Source: Dethiobacter sp.
GTDB lineage: Bacteria; Bacillota; Dethiobacteria; Dethiobacterales; Dethiobacteraceae
DNA: 59,967 nucleotides
Assembly (NCBI GenBank): GCA_018333635.1
Contig: JAGXTL010000084.1
Coordinates: forward strand, 1 to 59,967
Direction: 5' to 3'
The position numbers and the translations under genes are program-made. Shown here piece after piece: positions 44,094 through 51,267 of this stretch (the first letter of the stretch is position 1; each line of letters begins with the position of its first letter). The notes beneath the pieces are model-generated. The model was not told where the DNA came from. It saw only the letters and a list, made by a program, of their open reading frames with translations, and searched no databases.

Positions 44094-44813
44094 ATGAGTG
44101 GAACTAACCTCTGGTTGAAATACCAGGAGACAAAAGCAGAAGGAATGCACAGCGAACTGGTGAGTCAATACCTGCCGCTTGTGCGTTTGCAAGCGGGGCG
44201 TCTGGCGTTAGGCTTGCCGGCTCATGTTAATCGTGACGACCTGGTGCAAGCCGGCGTACTGGGACTGCTGGAGGCTATGCAACGCTTTGACCCTAACCGA
44301 GGCGTTCGTTTTGAATCTTTTGCCACACTGAGGATTCGTGGCGCGATGCTGGATGAGCTGCGGCGTTTGTGTTGGCTGCCACGCTCTCTGCTGCGTCAGA
44401 TGCGGGAGATGGATCGTGCTTCTCAGGTTTTGGCGGCTAAATTAGGCCGTGAGCCAGAGCTGGAGGAAGTGGCAGATTATTTGCAGATAGCGGCGGAGCA
44501 ATTGCGCAAAACAGTAATGATGGTTAACTGTGGGACGGTATTGTCTATGGAGGACACTTTGTTTGCCGCACCGGAGACGGAGGGCCCGGAAAGAGCGACA
44601 CTGGATCGCCTGATAGCCGTTGAGGAAAAAGAACGTTTGGCGGCGGCCATTAAGGAGTTGCCCGAACGTCAGCAACAACTGCTGTCCCTCTATTATCAGG
44701 AGGAACTGACGCTGAAGGAAGTAGGGTTGGTGCTTGGCGTATCGGAATCGCGGGTTTGCCAGCTGCATGCGCGTATTGTAGCGCGCCTGCGCACCGTCCT
44801 GACAGATGAGTAA
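44094..44813 (+). CDS. sigD: Flagellar sigma factor SigD (sigma-28/FliA)
   Basis: 239 residues. Sigma region 2 (LVQAGVLGLLEAMQRFDPNRGVRFESFA), region 3 and region 4 (LPERQQQLLSLYYQEELTLKEVGLVLGVSESRVCQLHARI) are all present. Directs late flagellar and chemotaxis transcription; antagonised by FlgM. The ATG at 44094 follows GGGGGCGAAACGG; an alternative start at 44076 overlaps the PilZ gene. SigD-type promoters occur at four places in this window. Confidence 0.95.
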   Translation: MSGTNLWLKYQETKAEGMHSELVSQYLPLVRLQAGRLALGLPAHVNRDDLVQAGVLGLLEAMQRFDPNRGVRFESFATLRIRGAMLDELRRLCWLPRSLLRQMREMDRASQVLAAKLGREPELEEVADYLQIAAEQLRKTVMMVNCGTVLSMEDTLFAAPETEGPERATLDRLIAVEEKERLAAAIKELPERQQQLLSLYYQEELTLKEVGLVLGVSESRVCQLHARIVARLRTVLTDE

Positions 44814-45272
44814 TAACGATCAAGAAAAACGCCTCGCGTTTTATCCTTTGGCGAGGGCGGGTTTGAAACCCGCCCCTACTCTCTTCGGCGGAACTGCTTT
44901 CCTGAAAGTCTATTTGTGAGGTAAGGGTTGAAGCCCGCCTCTACGCCCTCCAATGTGTAGGAAATCATGCCGCCTGCGGCACCATCAGAAGGATGAAAAT
45001 GCGCCTCAGCTAGCCCTCACCCTAGCCATCTCCCATTGCTAGAGGTCGGAGGTCAGATGTCGGACTCGTTTGAATCGGCGAAATAGCCGATTCAAAGACA
45101 TCAACGGGAGAGGGGAGTTGTTGAGATGGGAGCGGGTAACGCTTATGCCTTCGCACGTACCATGTAGGGGCGGGTTTCAAACCCGCCCAAGCGGATGGAA
45201 GATGCTATTTTCAGGGTAAGCAATCAGCTGATTTTCTGCACGACAAAAACGCTATGTCACGGGAGTGAAGCT
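44814..45272. repeat. Composite repeat element flanked by 25-bp inverted repeats
   Basis: Between sigD and the SwrB-like gene. A 25-bp sequence starting GGGCGGGTTTGAAACCCGCC at 44855-44879 recurs exactly inverted at 45164-45188; each end is itself palindromic. A truncated third copy sits near 44927-44946. Inside lies a family A element (45013-45118) interrupted after CATCTCCC by a roughly 70-bp insert with GAGGTCAGATGTCGGACT and the stem TTTGAATCGGC/GCCGATTCAAA. No gene is seen. Confidence 0.85.
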
Positions 45273-45728
45273 ATGGTATACTTTCTTTTGTTAATCGGCT
45301 TAGCGCTTGCTTTGCTGGCTTCCGCTAAACTGGTGCAAAAAAATAGGGAGCCGTTTGACGACGCTCTGCGTGCGGAGGTAGGCAAACCACTAAATCGCGA
45401 ACTGGTGATTCTCTTTGAGTTGCAGGAATCGGTGGAAGCTGCTCTGGCCGAGTTGGACGAAAAAAATCAGGTTTTTCAACATTTAGTGTCACGCTTGGAA
45501 AAGCAGCGTGCGGCAGTAGAGCACAGGTTGCAGCAACTGGAGCGACTTATCAGCCGGGCGGAAGCTGTATTGAATAACCCGGTAGCGCGGGTCGCGCCGG
45601 AAGGAGATCGCTATCGCCGTGAGCAAATCTACCGTTTGGCAGACCAGGGCAAAGATGTGGCGGATATGGCTGTCGAGCTTGAAATAGGACGGGGTGAGGT
45701 GGAATTAATACTCGGCTTGCGAAAATAG
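45273..45728 (+). CDS. SwrB-like membrane-anchored coiled-coil protein
   Basis: 151 residues. One N-terminal TM helix (about 2-20), a coiled coil (40-100) and a C-terminal motif EQIYRLADQGKDVADMAVEL, then EIGRGEVELILGL. The end has the SwrB pattern (a helix, then a GKTEIELLL-like stretch). Its place right after sigD is also where swrB sits in Bacillus. SwrB activates flagellar export and swarming in Bacillus; the same role here is inference. ATG 45273 follows GGGAGTGAAG. Composition of the coil is typical of this loosely conserved family (DUF6115-like). Confidence 0.7.
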   Translation: MVYFLLLIGLALALLASAKLVQKNREPFDDALRAEVGKPLNRELVILFELQESVEAALAELDEKNQVFQHLVSRLEKQRAAVEHRLQQLERLISRAEAVLNNPVARVAPEGDRYRREQIYRLADQGKDVADMAVELEIGRGEVELILGLRK

Positions 45729-45733
45729 GAGAA

Positions 45734-45913
45734 CTGAATTGGCACTTCTTATTGGGCTTTGCGTTGGGTCTTTTGTTGGCTGCTTTGCTTATCTTGCTGC
45801 AGGGCACAAGGCCTGTCCCTGCGGCTGAGGTGGAAAGGATGGCGCGGGAACAGGGAATGGTCTATCCGCACGAAGTTGTTCCTTTCACAGAGGGAGAGAC
45901 GGTTACGGAGTAG
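45734..45913 (+). CDS. Small single-pass membrane protein with a non-standard start
   Basis: About 59 residues ending at TAG 45911-45913. The frame reads WHFLLGFALGLLLAALLILL (a clear TM helix), then EVERMAREQGMVYPHEVVPF. No ATG, GTG or TTG lies in frame at the right distance from AGGAG (45727-45731); the choices are CTG 45734, two bases away, or TTG 45752, twenty bases away. A TTG at 45739 is well spaced but out of frame. The strong TM pattern and 17-charged tail argue the gene is real. A sequencing error or true frameshift cannot be ruled out. It resembles the membrane-end half of MltG-like short proteins only in outline, so I name no family. Confidence 0.5.
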   Translation: MNWHFLLGFALGLLLAALLILLQGTRPVPAAEVERMAREQGMVYPHEVVPFTEGETVTE

Positions 45914-45944
45914 CAAATTTTGCGCAAAGAAAGGTGTGTTGGTT

Positions 45945-46697
45945 TTGATTAGAGGTCTTTACACAGCAGCAAGCGGGATGATGGTTGAAGCTGCCCGTCA
46001 GGAAACAATCACCAACAATCTGGCAAACAGCGAGACTATAGGTTTTAAGAGGGATTTGGCTCTGCAGCGTGCCCAAGCGGAATTGCCGGTGCTGCGAGTG
46101 GGGGATAGTAGTCCCTTGCCGGTGCAGCCGGTCATCGGAACTTTGGGTACAGGTTCGCTGGTGGCCGGCATCCACACCGTCCATGAGCAAGGGGTGCTGC
46201 GGGAGACAGGCAGGGAACTGGATCTGGCCATGGCAGGTCCGGGGTTTTTCACTGTAGAAACGGCTCAGGGGTTACGGTTTACACGCAGCGGTGCTTTCAC
46301 ACTCGATGCCGATGGTTTTCTGCTTACAGACGCAGGACACCGGGTGATGGGAACGGAAGGATATCTGCAGATTCCGGCGGGTGAATTGACTGTGGATAAT
46401 GACGGCGGGCTTTTTGTAGACGGAGCGCCGGTTGGCCAGTTGCGGCTGGTTGCTTTTGCGGAACAGGAACTGTTAAGCAAGCAGGGGGAATCATTGTTTG
46501 ACGCCGGCGGACAGGCTGCACTGCCGGTTGCCGCTCAGGTGCAACAGGGATTTCTTGAGTCGGCCAATGTCCAGATTATCCAGGAAATGGTGAAAATGAT
46601 CGCTACACAGCGTGCTTATGAAACAAACCAGCGCGCACTGCAAGCTCAGGATGAGTTATTAGGCAAAGCCGTTAATGAAATCGGCTCGCTTCGCTAA
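45945..46697 (+). CDS. flgF: Distal rod protein FlgF (FlhO type)
   Basis: 250 residues. RGLYTAASGMMVEAARQETI, then NNLANSETIGFKRD at the N-terminus and ANVQIIQEMVKMIATQRAYE at the C-terminus. Paralogous to flgG directly downstream; by order the first is FlgF-like (FlhO in Bacillus). The TTG at 45945 has AAAGGTG eight bases upstream; an open frame from 45759 runs through the small gene and is not part of this one. Confidence 0.88.
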   Translation: MIRGLYTAASGMMVEAARQETITNNLANSETIGFKRDLALQRAQAELPVLRVGDSSPLPVQPVIGTLGTGSLVAGIHTVHEQGVLRETGRELDLAMAGPGFFTVETAQGLRFTRSGAFTLDADGFLLTDAGHRVMGTEGYLQIPAGELTVDNDGGLFVDGAPVGQLRLVAFAEQELLSKQGESLFDAGGQAALPVAAQVQQGFLESANVQIIQEMVKMIATQRAYETNQRALQAQDELLGKAVNEIGSLR

Positions 46698-46710
46698 GGG
46701 GGAATAGCTG

Positions 46711-47487
46711 GTGTTACGCAGCCTTTGGAATGCGGCCTCAGGCATGAGGGCGCAACAGGAAAAAATTGATGTGACTGCCAATAATATCGCCAATGTGAAC
46801 ACGACCGGCTTCAAGAAGAAAACGACAATTTTCCATGACTTGCTTTACCAGTCTTTAGAGCGGCGGGGCAATGCTGTGGCGCCTGCCGCGGCGGGAGAGC
46901 GGCCGAGCACGGTTGGTGTAGGCAGCGCGGTGGGCGCAGTTCGTGCCGATATGCGGGCCGGTACATATCGGCAGACCGGCAGGCCGTTGGACTTGGCTGT
47001 GGTGGGGGAGGGTTTTTTTCGGGTGGAGCTGCCGGATGGCAGAACAGCTTATACCCGTGACGGTTCCTTTTCCCTGGATGCGGCGGGAAACTTGGTGACT
47101 GCACAGGGGAAGCGGGTGATCTTTCCCGGCCTGCCCTTGGGACAACAGGAAATAAACATCTCGCCCCAAGGGCAGGTATCTGCGCTTGAGCCCGATGGAG
47201 ATCAGGTGGCGGTAGGGATGGTGACGCTTGCCTATTTTAATAATCCTCAGGGGCTGGAACAGCTTGGGGGGAATCTGCTGCTTGCCACGGAAGCATCCGG
47301 CGAAGCAGAAAACAGAGCCCCGGGAGACGCGACAAAGCTTATGCAGGGCTATTTGGAAAGTTCGAATGTCGATTTAAGTGAGGAATTAGTGAATCTTTTG
47401 GCCAGCCAGCGCGCTTTTGAGCTTAATTCCAGAGCGTTGCGGACATCAGATGAAATGTGGAGTATTGCAAATCAAATTAGGCGCTAA
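46711..47487 (+). CDS. flgG: Distal rod protein FlgG
   Basis: 258 residues. RSLWNAASGMRAQQEKIDVTAN then NIANVNTTGFKKK and the C-terminal ESSNVDLSEELVNLLASQRAFELNSRAL are axial-protein signatures. GTG start after AAGGGGGAATAG, 13 bases after flgF. Confidence 0.93.
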   Translation: MLRSLWNAASGMRAQQEKIDVTANNIANVNTTGFKKKTTIFHDLLYQSLERRGNAVAPAAAGERPSTVGVGSAVGAVRADMRAGTYRQTGRPLDLAVVGEGFFRVELPDGRTAYTRDGSFSLDAAGNLVTAQGKRVIFPGLPLGQQEINISPQGQVSALEPDGDQVAVGMVTLAYFNNPQGLEQLGGNLLLATEASGEAENRAPGDATKLMQGYLESSNVDLSEELVNLLASQRAFELNSRALRTSDEMWSIANQIRR

Positions 47488-47500
47488 GAAAGGTTTTTCT

Positions 47501-47574
47501 GCATAAATAATCCCCCCGGTGATTATACTTTCCTGTAAGGAAAAATTTACCGGGGGGATTATTTATGCGTTTTT
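47501..47574 (+). promoter_or_regulatory. 20-bp inverted repeat covering the TPR gene start
   Basis: GCATAAATAATCCCCCCGGT (47501-47520) and its exact complement (47549-47568) enclose a 28-base loop containing the smaller stem TTTCC/GGAAA. The downstream arm holds the GGGGGG ribosome binding site and the ATG (47565) of the TPR gene. GTTTTT follows immediately, so it also resembles a terminator for the flgF-flgG end of the operon. Either way translation of the TPR gene should be strongly limited unless the structure opens. Confidence 0.75.
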
Positions 47575-48083
47575 CTCTGCAGCAAAACGAAAAGCAGCAA
47601 AGGGGAAGGCTCAAAGAGTCGGCAGCCGACTATAACAGGCAAGGTGTATCAGCCATACTGCGCGGCGCGGACCATGAGGCAATTTACTATCTGCTCTCAG
47701 CCGCAGTTTGTGAGCCCGATTATTGGCCCGCCTTTTATAATTTAGGGAACTGTTGGGCTAAGCTCAGAGAAAACCAGGCGGCACTGTGGGCCTATGAACA
47801 AGCTGTCCGGAACTGCGACCATCATGCGCCGCTTTTTTTAAATCTGGGGATTGTTTGCTGTCGGGAAGGACAGGCCAAGCGGGCACTGCCGTATTTGGAA
47901 CAGGCTTTGCGCTTAAATCCTACAGAGGCAAAGTGCTCAGCCGCGCTGGGGTTTGCCTATTATGGACTTGGTGAGTGGGGGCTTGCCTGGCACTGGTATC
48001 ACAAAGCTTACCGCTTGGCGCCCCACAACGCAGACTTCAAAACAAGCATGAAAATCGCGGAAAAAAGAATCAGTGACGGCTAA
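47565..48083 (+). CDS. Tetratricopeptide repeat protein
   Basis: 172 residues with about three TPR units between 35 and 160 (for example PAFYNLGNCWAKLRENQAALWAYEQA and LFLNLGIVCCREGQAKRALPYLEQAL). No signal peptide. The only sensible start is ATG 47565, whose ribosome binding site lies in a hairpin. It overlaps the opposite-strand FapA gene by 14 bases at the 3' end. Partner proteins are unknown; the location suggests a flagellar or signalling link. Confidence 0.85.
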   Translation: MRFSLQQNEKQQRGRLKESAADYNRQGVSAILRGADHEAIYYLLSAAVCEPDYWPAFYNLGNCWAKLRENQAALWAYEQAVRNCDHHAPLFLNLGIVCCREGQAKRALPYLEQALRLNPTEAKCSAALGFAYYGLGEWGLAWHWYHKAYRLAPHNADFKTSMKIAEKRISDG

Positions 48084-49551
48084 ACATGACTGTATGCCCT
48101 TCCTCGCCGATCGCAAAACGACTTCTGCCCACAGTGCCGCCGATTTTCAGGATGCTTTTGCCAACTATAAAAATAGTATTTTCGAAGGCCTTGTCCACGT
48201 CAATCCAGCCTTTGCTGCTCACCTGGAGAGTGGTGACTGCACCGGCCTCCGAGCCGGCTTCCCTGACATAAATCGTCTCGCCCCGTACCGTGCCGCCGCG
48301 CAGTCTTCCTTGGATTTGCACTCCTTGCCCTGCTGCCAAGTTGGAATGGATGCAACCTTGTCCGCGAATGACAATTTTGCCGGTAGCCGAGAGGTTGCTG
48401 TTTAGCGCATATGATAGGAAAATATCACCCCGTTGCTTAGCAGCCTTATCAAGTTTATTACGCATCTCCAAGGCGCGGGAAACCGCGTCTTGGAGATGTT
48501 GGCGGTCTGCCCACGATTGAGGTTGAAGGCTTTCTGCCAGAATGAGCGCTTCTGTTAGGGCAGTATTTTTTTCCGCTGTCCTTTCGTGTCCCCGTAGCAG
48601 TTCGCTCAGCTGCTGGTGCAGTTCGCCGTAGCGGGGAAACTTTATTGACAGCAACTGAGCAGCAATTGTTGGAAACGGCAAGGCGGACAGTTGTCCGCGG
48701 TTATCCAACTGTTCTAAAACTGCAGAGAAGGAGGCCAGTTCCAAGATGATTTCAGTGACAATGGGACAAATCTCCGTCAAGACAGGCAGGGTAGCGCCGG
48801 CTGAGAGGTGGCAGGCGATAGCGTTGCCCCTGATCAGCAGTGTCTGAGCAGCGTTAATGCGGGCTTCGATCACATTGCCCAGTATGTCTACGCTGCCGCT
48901 CGCCAGAACAGAGACGTTCTCCAAGACACAGCCGGTAATAGTAATGTCTCCCTGGAAAGAGAGATGTCCCGCTTCGATAGTAAGGTCGCCTCTATGGATA
49001 AAGGTCGGCATTACTTGTAAGCGAAAGACGTTCCTTTCCTGGCGCAGATGAGGCCGTCCGCTGATTGCGGCCAGTACAGTATGGCCGTCTTCGCTTAGGA
49101 CTGTGCCGTTCATCGCGCGCAGCTGAATCTGGGGCAGGGCCGGCGGTTTCAGTAGTTTGCCGAAAATGTCTTTTCCGGCAACGCCCGGATTGCCGGGAAT
49201 CCGGGTAACAAGTTTATCCCCCGCCTTTACCGAGGGAATTTCCGAAGAGCGGTGCATATCTTCGCGGATGGTAAAGGCGATTTCCTCTGAAAGGAGGCTT
49301 TCCGGCACATGAAATGTCAGGCTGTCAGCTATGCCCGGGATCATAGGCGTTCCTTTCGCCACAGTGAGCGGCTTATTGCGCTGCGCTAAAGCTTGCTCTA
49401 TTGCTGTCTCCCTGATGCCATAACAGATGCCGGCTTTAGTCAGGGCATCAAGAATATGACCAGCCTCAACTACAGCCTCATGATTTACTGAAAGCGCCGC
49501 CAACATAGCGTTCTGGCTGATGGTAAGCGTCCACTGGTTATCCTGAGCCAT
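48070..49551 (-). CDS. FapA/DUF342 family protein
   Basis: 493 residues. The middle (PSVKAGDKLVTRIPGNPGVAGKDIFGK) and the beta-helical part (FQGDITITGCVLENVSVLASGSVDILGNVIEA) define DUF342, called FapA in databases. Relatives form polymer-like beta solenoids near the cell surface; no role is settled. It is the only minus-strand gene between flgB and cheR and points against the neighbouring operons. There is a helical section (about 300-380) between the two solenoid parts. Confidence 0.88.
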   Translation of the reverse strand: MAQDNQWTLTISQNAMLAALSVNHEAVVEAGHILDALTKAGICYGIRETAIEQALAQRNKPLTVAKGTPMIPGIADSLTFHVPESLLSEEIAFTIREDMHRSSEIPSVKAGDKLVTRIPGNPGVAGKDIFGKLLKPPALPQIQLRAMNGTVLSEDGHTVLAAISGRPHLRQERNVFRLQVMPTFIHRGDLTIEAGHLSFQGDITITGCVLENVSVLASGSVDILGNVIEARINAAQTLLIRGNAIACHLSAGATLPVLTEICPIVTEIILELASFSAVLEQLDNRGQLSALPFPTIAAQLLSIKFPRYGELHQQLSELLRGHERTAEKNTALTEALILAESLQPQSWADRQHLQDAVSRALEMRNKLDKAAKQRGDIFLSYALNSNLSATGKIVIRGQGCIHSNLAAGQGVQIQGRLRGGTVRGETIYVREAGSEAGAVTTLQVSSKGWIDVDKAFENTIFIVGKSILKIGGTVGRSRFAIGEEGHTVMFSRH

Positions 49552-49768
49552 AGATAGACCTCTCTCTCTTGCTCTGCAGCGGCATTTCGTTTAGGGATTA
49601 CGCGAGCACAAGGGATCGCCTGATAGCGTCGTAATAGGTTATAATTCGTCTGAAAATTTCATAATCCTGCATAATTTTTGTAGTTTGTCCAAAAAGTGAA
49701 AAATCTGGCGCCTAAACAGGAAATCGGCCGGCGCCGGCGAAATAAACTAGACCAAAGGTGGTGAGGTA
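49552..49768 (+). promoter_or_regulatory. Upstream region of the fliM-che operon
   Basis: The region between the divergent FapA gene and fliM must carry promoters for both. TATAAT occurs around 49642-49647 but without a good -35. A GC-rich palindromic segment (GGCGCC at 49708, CCGGCGCCGG near 49731) precedes the ribosome binding site. I cannot name a promoter with confidence. Confidence 0.3.
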
Positions 49769-50752
49769 ATGAAAGAGGTGTTGTCTCAGTCGGAAATCGA
49801 CTCTTTGATTCAGGCGCTTTCAAAGGGACAGATTGCCGAGGAAGCGGAAAGCGGTAGTTTTGCGGACAGTTCTGTCAAGCTATACGATTTTCGGAGGCCT
49901 AATAAATTTTCAAAAGAACAGATGCGTACGCTGCAAATCGTCCACGAAAATTTTGCGCGTGTGCTTTCTAATTTCCTGACTGCTTATCTGCGTACGCCTG
50001 TGCAGGTCAAGCTTGAATCAGTTTCGCAGGTGACATTTGAGGAGTTTATTTTTTCATTGCCTACGCCAACGTTGATGACTATTTTTAACGCAGCGGAAGA
50101 AATGGGCAGTGCCATGCTGGAGACTAACCCTCAATTTGTTTTTCCGATTATTGACCTGCTCTTTGGCGGAGAAGGAGAAACGCCAAAGAAAATCCGCGAA
50201 CTTACAGAGATCGAATTGACGGTGATGCGTAGAGTCATGACAAAAACACTGGAAAACTTGCGTTATGCCTGGGAAGACATTGTGACTTTGCTGCCACGCA
50301 TTGAGAATATGGACACAAATCCGCAGTTTAACCAGATGATAGCCTCCAATGAAATAGTAGCCTTAATGACGCTGAGCACCAAAATTCGCAAATCAGTAGG
50401 CTTAATCAACGTCTGCTTTCCGTTTATTACGTTAGAGCCGGTGATAGCCAATCTTACTGCGCAACATTGGTTCTCTGCCTCGCAGCGGGTAGGCAGCGTT
50501 GACAGCCGGCTTGTGCAAGCCGGGTTGGAAACGGTAGAAGTGTCATTAGCTGCAGTGCTTGGGGAAACAACTGTTAAAATGGAAGACTTTCTCCAGTTTG
50601 AAATAGGCGATGTCATTCTCTTGGATCAACAGGTGGACAGCCCTATGTCTCTGCTGGTGGAGAATAAGCCAATGTTCCAGATTCAGGCCGGTGTTTCCAT
50701 GGGACGGCGGGCGGTACGTTTTCTTGCGGCGAAAGGGGCAGAGGCCAAATGA
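49769..50752 (+). CDS. fliM: Flagellar motor switch protein FliM
   Basis: 327 residues. The N-terminal CheY-P docking peptide (VLSQSEIDSLIQAL), the CheC-like middle domain, and the C-terminal SpoA domain (ETTVKMEDFLQFEIGDVILLDQ) are all there. It receives CheY-P and reverses the motor. Overlaps fliN by four bases (ATGA). Confidence 0.95.
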   Translation: MKEVLSQSEIDSLIQALSKGQIAEEAESGSFADSSVKLYDFRRPNKFSKEQMRTLQIVHENFARVLSNFLTAYLRTPVQVKLESVSQVTFEEFIFSLPTPTLMTIFNAAEEMGSAMLETNPQFVFPIIDLLFGGEGETPKKIRELTEIELTVMRRVMTKTLENLRYAWEDIVTLLPRIENMDTNPQFNQMIASNEIVALMTLSTKIRKSVGLINVCFPFITLEPVIANLTAQHWFSASQRVGSVDSRLVQAGLETVEVSLAAVLGETTVKMEDFLQFEIGDVILLDQQVDSPMSLLVENKPMFQIQAGVSMGRRAVRFLAAKGAEAK

Positions 50753-51156
50753 GTGGTTCAATGCTTTCCCAAGCAGAAATAGACGCGCTTTTGGCCCAGA
50801 TTCCAGCGTCAGTTGACGAGGAAAATCAGGACGGCAGGAGTAAGTTGATTCAGCCGCAACAGACGGCAAGTGAAAAAATAGTGCCGCCCGGCAGTCATCC
50901 CAATTTAGAGCGGATTCTAGATATTCCGTTGCAGGTTAAGGTGACCTTGGGGCAGGGAGCTCGCTCGGTTAAAGATGTGCTGAACCTGATGCCGGGTGCC
51001 ATAGTGGAATTTGAGCGGAATGTCTCTGAACCGGTAGATATAATGCTGAACGGGAAGCTAATCGCCCGCGGTGAAGTGGTGGTAGTGGAGGAGCATTTTG
51101 GCGTACGCGTCACACAGATTATTAGCCCTCTCGAAAGAGTCAGAAAAATGGTTTAA
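50749..51156 (+). CDS. fliN: Flagellar motor switch protein FliN, with a FliM-like docking peptide
   Basis: 135 residues. The C-terminal SpoA domain (LDIPLQVKVTLGQGARSVKDVLNL, VNIMLNGKLIARGEVVVVEEHFGVRV-like) is FliN. The N-terminus reads MLSQAEIDALLAQI, the docking peptide normally found on FliM or FliY. ATG 50749 overlaps fliM; ATG 50761 is an alternative start directly before the docking peptide. Confidence 0.92.
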   Translation: MSGSMLSQAEIDALLAQIPASVDEENQDGRSKLIQPQQTASEKIVPPGSHPNLERILDIPLQVKVTLGQGARSVKDVLNLMPGAIVEFERNVSEPVDIMLNGKLIARGEVVVVEEHFGVRVTQIISPLERVRKMV

Positions 51157-51267
51157 CGCCTGAGGATGAGCAGCAGCCTATTAATCACCAATTAAGGCAG
51201 GAATTTGTAAATTACCGTCGAAATAAGCTGTAAATGATTTGCTCTGCAGCAAGAAAGGCGGTTTGCC

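Noticed and set aside
45739-45813. TTG-started frame after the SwrB-like gene (MALLIGLCVGSF...)
   Set aside because: It stops after about 25 codons, while the frame one base later encodes a convincing TM protein of 57 or more residues.
49705-49745. SigD-like promoter before fliM
   Set aside because: TAAACAGG and GCCGGCGA show only partial agreement with the consensus, so I did not list it.
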